DNA from: Rhodococcus sp. (in: high G+C Gram-positive bacteria)
GTDB taxonomy: Bacteria > Actinomycetota > Actinomycetes > Mycobacteriales > Mycobacteriaceae
NCBI GenBank assembly: GCA_012515885.1
Contig: JAAYXN010000476.1
Span: 1-5,652, forward strand
Direction: 5' to 3'
Length of the DNA: 5,652 bases
Part shown: positions 1 through 5,512 of the stretch, one piece after another
Numbering within the stretch: the first letter of the stretch is position 1
Layout: every line of letters starts with the position of its first letter
Made by a program: the position numbers and the translations under genes
Notes under the pieces: generated by a model
Told to the model about the DNA's origin: nothing
The model's database searches: none
The model's input: only the letters and a program-made list of their open reading frames with translations

Positions 1-20
1 CAGTTGACCGGGCAGGCGTA

Positions 21-35
21 GACGCATGATGCGTC
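21..35. repeat. Short perfect palindrome downstream of the oxygenase gene
   Basis: GACGCAT (21-27) and ATGCGTC (29-35) are exact reverse complements around one central G. A one-base centre cannot form a normal RNA hairpin, so a protein-binding dyad is likelier than a terminator. It is 78 bases beyond the oxygenase stop codon. Nothing else is supportable in bases 1-112; no gene or T-rich terminator is visible there. Confidence 0.3.
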
Positions 36-112
36 ACTGCAGCAGGATTGCGTTACGACGTGGGGCATATGCAGCTTCCGATTCTGGCGGTTCGAGTTCT
101 AGTAGCGGGCCG

Positions 113-1111
113 TCAGGCGACGCGGCGGATGGGTTCGCTGCGGAATCGCGATGCGTCGCCGTCGATCTTGCAGGCCTTCCACATCAGCTTTGATGCGCGG
201 TTCATCAGACCTGCTTCGTGTGCCAGCATTCGCACGTCACCGAAGTAGTTACGCAGGGCCTTGCGGGATTCCTTCTGCTGCCAGAACAGGTCCTTGCGCA
301 CCTGCTTCGGGATATCGAAGTGCTTCCAGAAAGAGCGGGGCGGGATGACGATCTGGTCGCACAGCACCCGCATCACGATGGGGGTGGCCAGCGACAGCGC
401 GAAACGGCCGGGCTTGCTCATCTTAGGTACGCGGCGACGCAGGAACTGGTGCGCGAACGAGATGTGGCGGGCTTCTTCAGCGACGTGAATCGCCATGACG
501 CTCTTCATGATCGGGTGAAGATCAGAGTTTCCGCGCAGGAACAGCTTCTGCACATGGTCGATCGGCTCTTCACCGGCGAGCACGCCCATAAAGAACAGTT
601 CCGGAAGCGGCTTGGCAGCGAGGGGAACCACTGCGGCGAGAGCACGCATGACGGGCCCCATGCCGGGGGCGTCGACGCCGATGCGGTTGACCATTTCCTG
701 GAACATCAGGGTGTGGTTGCACTCTTCGAGGCATTCGTGTGTGCAGTAGCGGTATTCCGGATCGCCATTGGGCAGGTAGAAGACGTACATCATCATGCCG
801 CGGATCAGGATGTTCTCGAACTGGAGGCCAACCTTGGCGACGTTGGCCTGACGCCACATGCCGATTTCGATCTGACGCTGCTCTGATTGCGCCTGGTACC
901 AGGGGTGGGCGCCGAGCGGGTCGTCGTCGGGGTTGAGGATCCAGCGACGATCGCCTTCGGTGACGGCATATTCGGGCGCGTCCCATGCGATGTCGACGTA
1001 GGGATCGAAGTGCTTGTGGACTGAGGCTTCAGAGAGTGCGTGGATGCGCTCCTCGTACGTGCCGTGGTCGTCGCCGTCGGTGGTGCCGTGGGCACTCATG
1101 GACAGTGTCAT
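113..1111 (-). CDS. AurF-family non-haem diiron oxygenase
   Basis: The product is a 332-residue, mostly helical protein of the AurF-type diiron oxygenase family (p-aminobenzoate N-oxygenase AurF, CmlI and many uncharacterised actinobacterial relatives), which use O2 at a two-iron site to oxidise amines or other small substrates. Numbered from the chosen start, the metal-ligand pattern is complete: Glu99 in a QFENIL segment, Glu130-x-x-His133 in EECNH, Glu181/182 in AGEEP, and His209-x3-Glu213-x2-His216 in HVAEEARH. The spacing of the last group (27, 4 and 3 residues) matches AurF E196/H223/E227/H230. There is no signal peptide, so it is probably cytosolic. A longer start at 1138 exists (341 residues), but GGGAG lies six bases before the ATG at 1109-1111, so I prefer the shorter form. 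The frame ends at a TGA (113-115). The substrate is unknown: no biosynthetic cluster, reductase or regulator gene is visible here. Family is confident; function is open. Confidence 0.93.
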   Translation of the reverse strand: MTLSMSAHGTTDGDDHGTYEERIHALSEASVHKHFDPYVDIAWDAPEYAVTEGDRRWILNPDDDPLGAHPWYQAQSEQRQIEIGMWRQANVAKVGLQFENILIRGMMMYVFYLPNGDPEYRYCTHECLEECNHTLMFQEMVNRIGVDAPGMGPVMRALAAVVPLAAKPLPELFFMGVLAGEEPIDHVQKLFLRGNSDLHPIMKSVMAIHVAEEARHISFAHQFLRRRVPKMSKPGRFALSLATPIVMRVLCDQIVIPPRSFWKHFDIPKQVRKDLFWQQKESRKALRNYFGDVRMLAHEAGLMNRASKLMWKACKIDGDASRFRSEPIRRVA

Positions 1112-1117
1112 CGCGAA

Positions 1118-1122
1118 CTCCC
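1118..1122 (-). promoter_or_regulatory. Ribosome binding site deciding the start of the diiron oxygenase
   Basis: On the minus strand GGGAG stands six bases before ATG (1109-1111), which begins MTLSMSAHG. The alternative upstream ATG at 1136-1138 has no comparable purine-rich stretch at a suitable distance, so this site argues for a 332-residue product. Confidence 0.6.
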
Positions 1123-1165
1123 GTGAATCGTGGAACACGGAGCTTCCGCGTTCCTTCGGCCTCGG

Positions 1166-1190
1166 TCGTCGTCAAGCTGTGTGACGACGA
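1166..1190. promoter_or_regulatory. Perfect 9-7-9 inverted repeat, candidate operator
   Basis: TCGTCGTCA (1166-1174) and TGACGACGA (1182-1190) are exact reverse complements separated by seven bases. The repeat lies in the spacer between the divergent oxygenase and membrane-protein genes. It is just downstream of a candidate minus-strand -10 and about 10 bases upstream of a candidate plus-strand -35. Its size and dyad symmetry fit a dimeric repressor site such as those of TetR or GntR families. No regulator gene is in the window. A transcript hairpin in the oxygenase 5' leader is the alternative. Confidence 0.5.
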
Positions 1191-1199
1191 TCTCTTGCT

Positions 1200-1227
1200 T
1201 TGACTGTAACCGGAGGTTGCAGATAAA
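1200..1227 (+). promoter_or_regulatory. Candidate promoter of the four-helix membrane protein gene
   Basis: TTGACT (1200-1205, five of six matches to TTGACA) is followed after 16 bases by GATAAA (1222-1227, four of six matches to TATAAT). This predicts a start of transcription near 1234 and a leader of roughly 40 bases before the GTG at 1273. It is a by-eye match only. Confidence 0.35.
1203..1208 (-). promoter_or_regulatory. Candidate -10 element for the diiron oxygenase gene
   Basis: Read on the minus strand this is TACAGT, which fits the TANNNT form common in actinobacterial promoters. The -35 is poor (TGGATT, 17 bases upstream). Transcription would start near 1196, placing the 9-7-9 inverted repeat at about +7 to +31. 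The element overlaps the opposing -35, so the two promoters would compete or be co-regulated. Confidence 0.22.
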
Positions 1228-1272
1228 TCCAGTAACGGGCAAATTTCTCAGCCTTTACGTAGAGTCACCACA

Positions 1273-1755
1273 GTGAAAGACCTGGTAGACGCCTCAACAG
1301 TCACGGCCGCCTGTGCGCTGATGACATGGACGATGTTGTTGTTACTACTCATCGCCAAGGCCGTAGGGACAGTCGATGCAGTGGGTAACGCCTCCGCCGT
1401 GGTTATCCCAGTCGCCACCGTGATCGGGCTGCTCTTCGCCCTAGCAGGCGCTCTCGTCGGCATCAGCATCAGCACGAGCTCAATCCGCGAGCACCTAGGT
1501 TGGCCGGGAATTTGCATGCTGGTGGGCCAGATCGCAACGACGGTCATTGCGGCGGGGATTATTTCTTGGGCACTACTCGGCACGACCGGCTGGGAGTTGC
1601 TGTTTGTACCGGTGGCCACGATGCTCGGTCAGCTGCCGGTCATCGTGGGGCGCGGCGCAATCACAGTGCGCCGCCACCGAGCCAGGAAAGCACGCATAAG
1701 CGCAACACCCCGCGCATCCACAACTCACGAGCGGCCGGTGAACCCCAGCTCATAG
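1273..1755 (+). CDS. Small four-helix integral membrane protein, function unknown
   Basis: This 160-residue protein has four hydrophobic segments at about residues 9-30, 43-66, 80-101 and 108-126, short loops, and a strongly basic tail (RRHRARKAR around 133-141), which by the positive-inside rule should be cytoplasmic. I do not recognise a family; the overall shape resembles many small uncharacterised actinobacterial membrane proteins. The GTG start is chosen because it retains the full first helix, and AGAG at 1261-1264 sits eight bases upstream as a weak ribosome site. The gene diverges from the diiron oxygenase gene and its 3' end overlaps the opposing pseudokinase gene by 31 bases (stop TAG at 1753-1755). 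The uninterrupted frame, coherent membrane topology and promoter-like sequence upstream support a real gene over a chance frame, although the last ~20 residues are low in character and lie over the neighbouring gene. Confidence 0.75.
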   Translation: MKDLVDASTVTAACALMTWTMLLLLLIAKAVGTVDAVGNASAVVIPVATVIGLLFALAGALVGISISTSSIREHLGWPGICMLVGQIATTVIAAGIISWALLGTTGWELLFVPVATMLGQLPVIVGRGAITVRRHRARKARISATPRASTTHERPVNPSS

Positions 1756-3320
1756 AGGGTGCCCCGATATCCGGCTCCTGTCGGCGCCAAACCGGTAATC
1801 CGGATCTCCAACCGATCCACAGTGGTATCTCCCCGCAGCGGGATGCGAGTAATCGCCGTCTCCGCCGTTCCCGCCCCCAACAGCAAACTGCGCACCGGCC
1901 TACTCCGGTGAATATCGCTCTCGTCGACAACAGTGCGCACCTCCACCGTCATGCCCGGCGTCGACGAATCCAGCCACACATCACGAATGTCCGCAAGCAC
2001 GGGGAAGGTGACAATCACACTGATCGTTTCGCGGGGATACTGCATTGACGAACCGGTCGACCAGAACGTCGACGAATCACCATCAACGATCTCGGGCGCC
2101 AACTCGACAACAGTGCGCTGATCCCCGTCACGACCCTGCGGCTGACGAATAATGACCGTCGCCCCCGTCGGCGAGAACCCATCACTCTGCGGCACCCCGG
2201 CAGGAGAGGCCAAAAGGTCCGCGTTAATCGGCGTGACCGGATGCGGGGAGGACGAGCCGCTTCCCACACCCCACCCGATAACGCCGAGCCCCAGCACCAT
2301 CACAACACCCATCGCAGCCACACCAACCGGGCCCGATAACCGTCGACGCTTCGTCGGCGCCTCATCCGAATCGGCTCGCGCAAGAGGACCAGCGTTACGG
2401 ACATCCCACGTATCGAGTGCTTCGACCAGCTCTTGCGCCGAGAGCGCCGCGGCACTGGACTCACCGAGGGCTGTCATCGTCAATGCGGACAGCTCACTAT
2501 CGATATCCGAACGGACTCGATGCGGCGGACGCAGCTGGTCGCCGTCACGTGCCGCGGGCGGCAAATCTGCCTGCGTGGTGTCGGCATCACCGAGCGGCCA
2601 GGTGCCGGTGAGGAGGGTGTAGAGGATCGCGCCGAGCCCGCGCACATCAGCGTCATCGGACGCGGTGGCCAGCGTGGACGGGTAGGCGAGAACAAGTTGC
2701 GGATCGTTGGCTGCGCGCACACGCACCCGCCCAGGGAAATCGAGTGGCAGGTGATGACCGAGGCGGTGCGCTGCCGCCGTGTCAGCGGCCAAGCCCCGCA
2801 CAGCACACACTACTTCGCGGGGCGGGATACGCGTGAGGGCCCATTCAGCGAGGGTTTGCCCAGGCACCCATTCGGCCACAACCGCGATCTGACCGGAGCC
2901 AGACACATGGTCAGCATCGGCGTCACTAGAGCCATCCCCAACGGTAGTGCTGTGGCGTGAATCGACGTCGTCCAACGCGATGACGTCATAGACACGCGCC
3001 ACATGCGTTTCCCCGCCGTCACCGGTCTCTGACGTGTCATGGGAAAAACGGTGAATCGCATCAACATCGACGTCGACGGACTCAGAAGTGCTGGTAGACG
3101 CCGACTCGATGGTAGGAGTGATTGCGCTCAGTTCGATCAGATTGACCGACACCACCCGGTCCAGCCGGAGGTCATAGGCGCGCCAAAACTGGGAGCCGCG
3201 CGGAGCATCAGACTCCTTGAGGAGCTGGTACCGGCCATCAACGACCGACGCGTCCGCAGGCGCATCCTGGCCCGGAACGGCGTGATCGGGTTCGTCCTCG
3301 CTGCCGGTCGTTGTCATCAT
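1725..3320 (-). CDS. MurJ-type pseudokinase with membrane anchor and extracellular CBM-like domain
   Basis: The 531-residue protein has three parts. Residues ~28-305 form a Ser/Thr-kinase fold: GRYQLL and FWRAYDLRLDRVV match the N-lobe, and AEWVPGQTLAEW and DVRGLGAILYTLLTGTWPL match the hinge and C-lobe. It is catalytically dead: the ATP-binding Lys is replaced (SVNL), the HRD loop reads HHLPLDF, and DFG is absent. A basic stop (TKRRRLSG, ~323-330) precedes one helix at ~331-353, then an extracellular beta domain (~366-531) with DGDSSTFWSTG resembling discoidin/F5-8C or CBM modules. This order equals the C-terminal half of mycobacterial MurJ/MviN (Rv3910), where the phosphorylated pseudokinase recruits FhaA to control peptidoglycan synthesis. 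Here it is not fused to MurJ, so a regulatory or scaffold role at the envelope is inferred. Two acidic Ser/Thr-rich insertions (about 70-105 and 117-142) are unusual. The start is ambiguous between adjacent ATG codons at 3320 and 3317. Confidence 0.88.
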   Translation of the reverse strand: MMTTTGSEDEPDHAVPGQDAPADASVVDGRYQLLKESDAPRGSQFWRAYDLRLDRVVSVNLIELSAITPTIESASTSTSESVDVDVDAIHRFSHDTSETGDGGETHVARVYDVIALDDVDSRHSTTVGDGSSDADADHVSGSGQIAVVAEWVPGQTLAEWALTRIPPREVVCAVRGLAADTAAAHRLGHHLPLDFPGRVRVRAANDPQLVLAYPSTLATASDDADVRGLGAILYTLLTGTWPLGDADTTQADLPPAARDGDQLRPPHRVRSDIDSELSALTMTALGESSAAALSAQELVEALDTWDVRNAGPLARADSDEAPTKRRRLSGPVGVAAMGVVMVLGLGVIGWGVGSGSSSPHPVTPINADLLASPAGVPQSDGFSPTGATVIIRQPQGRDGDQRTVVELAPEIVDGDSSTFWSTGSSMQYPRETISVIVTFPVLADIRDVWLDSSTPGMTVEVRTVVDESDIHRSRPVRSLLLGAGTAETAITRIPLRGDTTVDRLEIRITGLAPTGAGYRGTLYELGFTGRS

Positions 3321-3326
3321 CCCCTT
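3321..3326 (-). promoter_or_regulatory. Ribosome binding site of the pseudokinase gene
   Basis: AAGGGG on the minus strand abuts ATGATG. Spacing is zero to the first ATG and three bases to the second, so the second ATG (3315-3317) is slightly better placed, though still close. The two choices differ by one Met. Confidence 0.4.
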
Positions 3327-3344
3327 GGATCTGTTGAATTCACG

Positions 3345-3350
3345 ATCCTA
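3345..3350 (-). promoter_or_regulatory. Candidate -10 element of the pseudokinase gene
   Basis: On the minus strand TAGGAT fits the actinobacterial TANNNT form. It lies about 24 bases before the start codon and downstream of the 13-bp hairpin, giving a very short leader. No convincing -35 is seen at 16-18 bases. It is consistent with the pseudokinase gene having its own promoter, not relying on read-through from the transporter gene. Confidence 0.25.
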
Positions 3351-3365
3351 AGAGACCCGATCCAA

Positions 3366-3397
3366 TCGGGGGCGTCGCGGTCAGGCGACGCCCCCGA
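3366..3397 (-). terminator. Perfect 13-bp hairpin, likely terminator of the transporter transcript
   Basis: TCGGGGGCGTCGC (3366-3378) pairs exactly with GCGACGCCCCCGA (3385-3397) around the six-base loop GGTCAG. It lies about 80 bases beyond the transporter stop codon and about 45 bases before the pseudokinase start. No T-run follows on the minus strand, which is common for actinobacterial terminators but leaves room for other roles such as transcript 3'-end protection. The stem is G/C-rich and should be very stable. Confidence 0.65.
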
Positions 3398-3478
3398 AGG
3401 TGTCGGATTCCTCACTGCCTGATTATGAACAGATCGTCTGTGAGAAAGCCGAATATTCGCTGGATCGACGCGGGCCCG

Positions 3479-5473
3479 TTAGCTCTTCGGCTCATTCGTG
3501 CCGTCGGTGCTAGTGCCGTCGGTGCTAGTGCCGTCGGTGCTAGTGCTGTCGGTGCCCGTGTTGTCTGGGCTCGCAGTGTCAGCGTCGGCAGTGCCGTCGG
3601 CGGCGTGAGCGCCACCACCGGTCGTTGCCGTACCAACCCCAACCAGATTCTGTCCTTCCACATCAATGTTCGGGACGATCCGGTCCAGCCACTTCGGAAT
3701 CCACCATGCGGCGTCACCGAGCAGTGCCAGCAGCGCGGGAATGATCACCATGCGAACAATGAAGGCGTCGAACAGAACACCCGCCGCGAGCGCAAAGCCC
3801 ATCGACTTGGCGGCGATGTCGTCTTCCATCATGAACGCACTGAACACCGAGATCATGATGATCGCGGCGGCCGTCACCACACGCGCACCGTGGTGGTAGC
3901 CGTTCACCATCGCGTCCTTCGGTGACGCACCGTGCACGTACTCCTCACGCATACGCGTCACCAAGAACACCTGGTAGTCCATCGCGAGACCGAACACGAG
4001 ACCGATCAGCATGATTGGCAGGAAGCTCACGATCGGCTGCGGATCCGTGATCAGACCGAACGCGCCTTCCTGGAAGATCAGCACTGTCGCACCGAACGTG
4101 GCTGCCATCGAGAGCAGGAACCCTAGGGCTGCGGTGAGCGGCACCAGAATCGACCGGAAGACCAGGATCAACAGAATGAACGCTGCACCAGCCACAATCG
4201 CCATGTAGGGCGCGATCGAACCGAGCAGTTTGGCGTCGATGTCCGCGAAGATCGCGGTGGTGCCGGTGATGCCGTATTCCATTCCGTACTCGTCGGCGAG
4301 CTGCGCTTCAGCGCCGCGTGCGTCCCGCACCAGGTCTTTGGTGTCCTGGTTGTTAGGGCCGCCCTTGGGAATTGCCTGGAACAGGGCACCGCTGCCGTCT
4401 TCGCTGGGTTGCGGGCCGACGACGTAGTCCATGTTTTCGTAGGATTCGAGTTCGCTGCGCAGCGCACCCAATGCGTCGTCGCGACGATCTTCCGGCACGT
4501 TCTCCAGGTCGACGGCGATCTGCAGGATGCCGTTGCTGCCTTCACCGAAACCGTCGGTGCGCAGCTCGTAGGCTTGCCGGATGGTTGAGTCGGCCGGCAT
4601 GCTTTCGTCGCCGGGTAGCCCCAAGTTCAGGTTCAGTGCTGGCGCGGCAAGCACACCGAGGAGCACTACCGCCGCGGCGAGCGTGACGGCGGGGAACTTG
4701 GCGATCGTCTTCGCAACCTTCTGGCCGACGGTCGAGTAGCGGTCGTCTTCCGGGTCATGCTTGGCAACGAACGGCAGCTTCGGCTTAAACAGCGACTTGC
4801 CGAACGCGCCGAGCAGCGCAGGCATCAACGTGAGCGCCACGATCACCGCGAACGCCGCGGCCAATGCACCGCCGAGACCCATGAACGTCAAGAACTCGAC
4901 ACCAACAATGCTCAGGCCACTCAGGGCGATGATGACGGTCAAACCAGCGAACACCACTGCCGATCCGGCGGTACCGACCGCGCGGCCTGCAGCTTCTTCC
5001 GGCGACGACGCCACCGTCAGCTCGTGCTTGTAGCGCGAGACGATGAACAGGGCGTAGTCGATGGACAGCGCGATACCGATCATCGACGCCAAGAACGTCG
5101 TGAAGGTAGGGATGGTCGTGATGGAAGTACCCGCCAAAATGACCAGGGTTGCTGCACCGAGACCAACAATGGCGGTGATGATCGGCACGAACGCGGCGAT
5201 GATGGCACCGAACGCAATGATCATCACGATCAACGCGACGCCCATACCGATCAGCTCAGCGGTGCCGCCTGGTGGCGCCTGCTCCATCGCGATGGAACCG
5301 CTGAGTTCGACGGTCAGCCCAGCTTCACGGGCAGGATCAGCGACGTCGAACGCCTCTGTGCGCACTTCCTCGGTGATGTCAGCCCATTCGGTGATTGTGT
5401 ATTGCACGTTGAGCAGGCCAACGGTGTCAGGGGCGTCCGTCGACAACACGTTGAGTGGGGCACCGGAACACAC
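3479..5473 (-). CDS. MMPL/RND-family membrane transporter, part downstream of an in-frame stop
   Basis: This 664-residue open segment carries most of an MMPL-type (RND superfamily) proton-driven exporter, a family that moves lipids, siderophores or small molecules across the inner membrane. Numbered from the GTG at 5471-5473: end of periplasmic loop 1 (1-70), helices 2-6 (about 71-218), a cytoplasmic linker, helix 7 (260-280), periplasmic loop 2 (~281-415), helices 8-12 (~418-582) and a cytoplasmic tail. Both proton-relay Asp-Tyr pairs are intact: D139-Y140 in ALSIDYALF (helix 4) and D499-Y500 in LAMDYQVFL (helix 10). The tail ends in STDGT repeats. Helix 1 and most of loop 1 are missing from this segment. 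They are encoded upstream beyond a TGA at 5510-5512, in the same frame. The GTG has no good ribosome site and a protein starting there would lack helix 1, so this is better read as the main body of a disrupted gene than a complete one. The gene ends with TAA (3479-3481). Confidence 0.85.
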   Translation of the reverse strand: MCSGAPLNVLSTDAPDTVGLLNVQYTITEWADITEEVRTEAFDVADPAREAGLTVELSGSIAMEQAPPGGTAELIGMGVALIVMIIAFGAIIAAFVPIITAIVGLGAATLVILAGTSITTIPTFTTFLASMIGIALSIDYALFIVSRYKHELTVASSPEEAAGRAVGTAGSAVVFAGLTVIIALSGLSIVGVEFLTFMGLGGALAAAFAVIVALTLMPALLGAFGKSLFKPKLPFVAKHDPEDDRYSTVGQKVAKTIAKFPAVTLAAAVVLLGVLAAPALNLNLGLPGDESMPADSTIRQAYELRTDGFGEGSNGILQIAVDLENVPEDRRDDALGALRSELESYENMDYVVGPQPSEDGSGALFQAIPKGGPNNQDTKDLVRDARGAEAQLADEYGMEYGITGTTAIFADIDAKLLGSIAPYMAIVAGAAFILLILVFRSILVPLTAALGFLLSMAATFGATVLIFQEGAFGLITDPQPIVSFLPIMLIGLVFGLAMDYQVFLVTRMREEYVHGASPKDAMVNGYHHGARVVTAAAIIMISVFSAFMMEDDIAAKSMGFALAAGVLFDAFIVRMVIIPALLALLGDAAWWIPKWLDRIVPNIDVEGQNLVGVGTATTGGGAHAADGTADADTASPDNTGTDSTSTDGTSTDGTSTDGTNEPKS
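3498..3557 (-). repeat. 15-bp tandem repeat in the transporter's C-terminal tail
   Basis: Three exact copies of GTGCCGTCGGTGCTA (plus strand; 3498-3512, 3513-3527, 3528-3542) are followed by a fourth copy with three changes (3543-3557) and a more decayed relic to about 3572. On the coding strand the unit gives five residues (S-T-D-G-T in rotation), so copy number can change without shifting the frame. The identical copies point to recent slippage or unequal recombination. Confidence 0.9.
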
Positions 5474-5509
5474 GGCGCGGAACTCGTCACCTGAGCGGTC
5501 AGCGTCCAG

Positions 5510-5512
5510 TCA
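5510..5512 (-). other. In-frame TGA interrupting the MMPL gene
   Basis: The plus strand reads TCA here, TGA on the coding strand. Reading upstream in the same frame gives 46 open codons to the window edge, ending ...PVTAAEAMG before the stop, and LDADRSGDEFRAV after it leads straight into the 664-residue segment. No frameshift is needed to join them. The base after the stop is C (TGAC). A single change from TGG, CGA, GGA or similar sense codons would create it. Confidence 0.9.

Noticed and set aside
90..105. GGTTCGAGTTC resembling a tRNA T-loop
   Set aside because: The flanking bases do not pair to form a T-stem (GGCGG against TCTAG), and no acceptor stem, anticodon arm or D-arm is present at suitable distances.
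218..886. 222-codon open frame antisense to the oxygenase gene
   Set aside because: It is a by-product of biased third positions on the opposite strand. The minus-strand protein has a complete diiron motif set, while this one has only low-complexity His/Asp/Arg composition.
1500..2048. 182-codon plus-strand frame spanning the convergent gene ends
   Set aside because: The translation is Arg/His/Pro/Ser-rich and crosses two better-supported genes in other frames.
3479..5473. Complete shorter transporter starting at the GTG at 5473
   Set aside because: There is no good ribosome site, it would lack helix 1, and it would leave part of a periplasmic loop as the N-terminus. The open upstream frame with matching MMPL sequence argues for one interrupted gene.
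4757..5494. 245-codon open frame antisense to the transporter gene
   Set aside because: Its product is a run of Arg, Gln, Asp, Glu and His with no fold-like pattern, as expected opposite a hydrophobic membrane protein gene.
5470..5512. TGA as a selenocysteine codon
   Set aside because: Only a weak four-base stem (CTGA/TCAG) lies downstream, not a convincing bacterial SECIS, and no selenoprotein is known to me among MMPL transporters. The position is in a poorly conserved loop.
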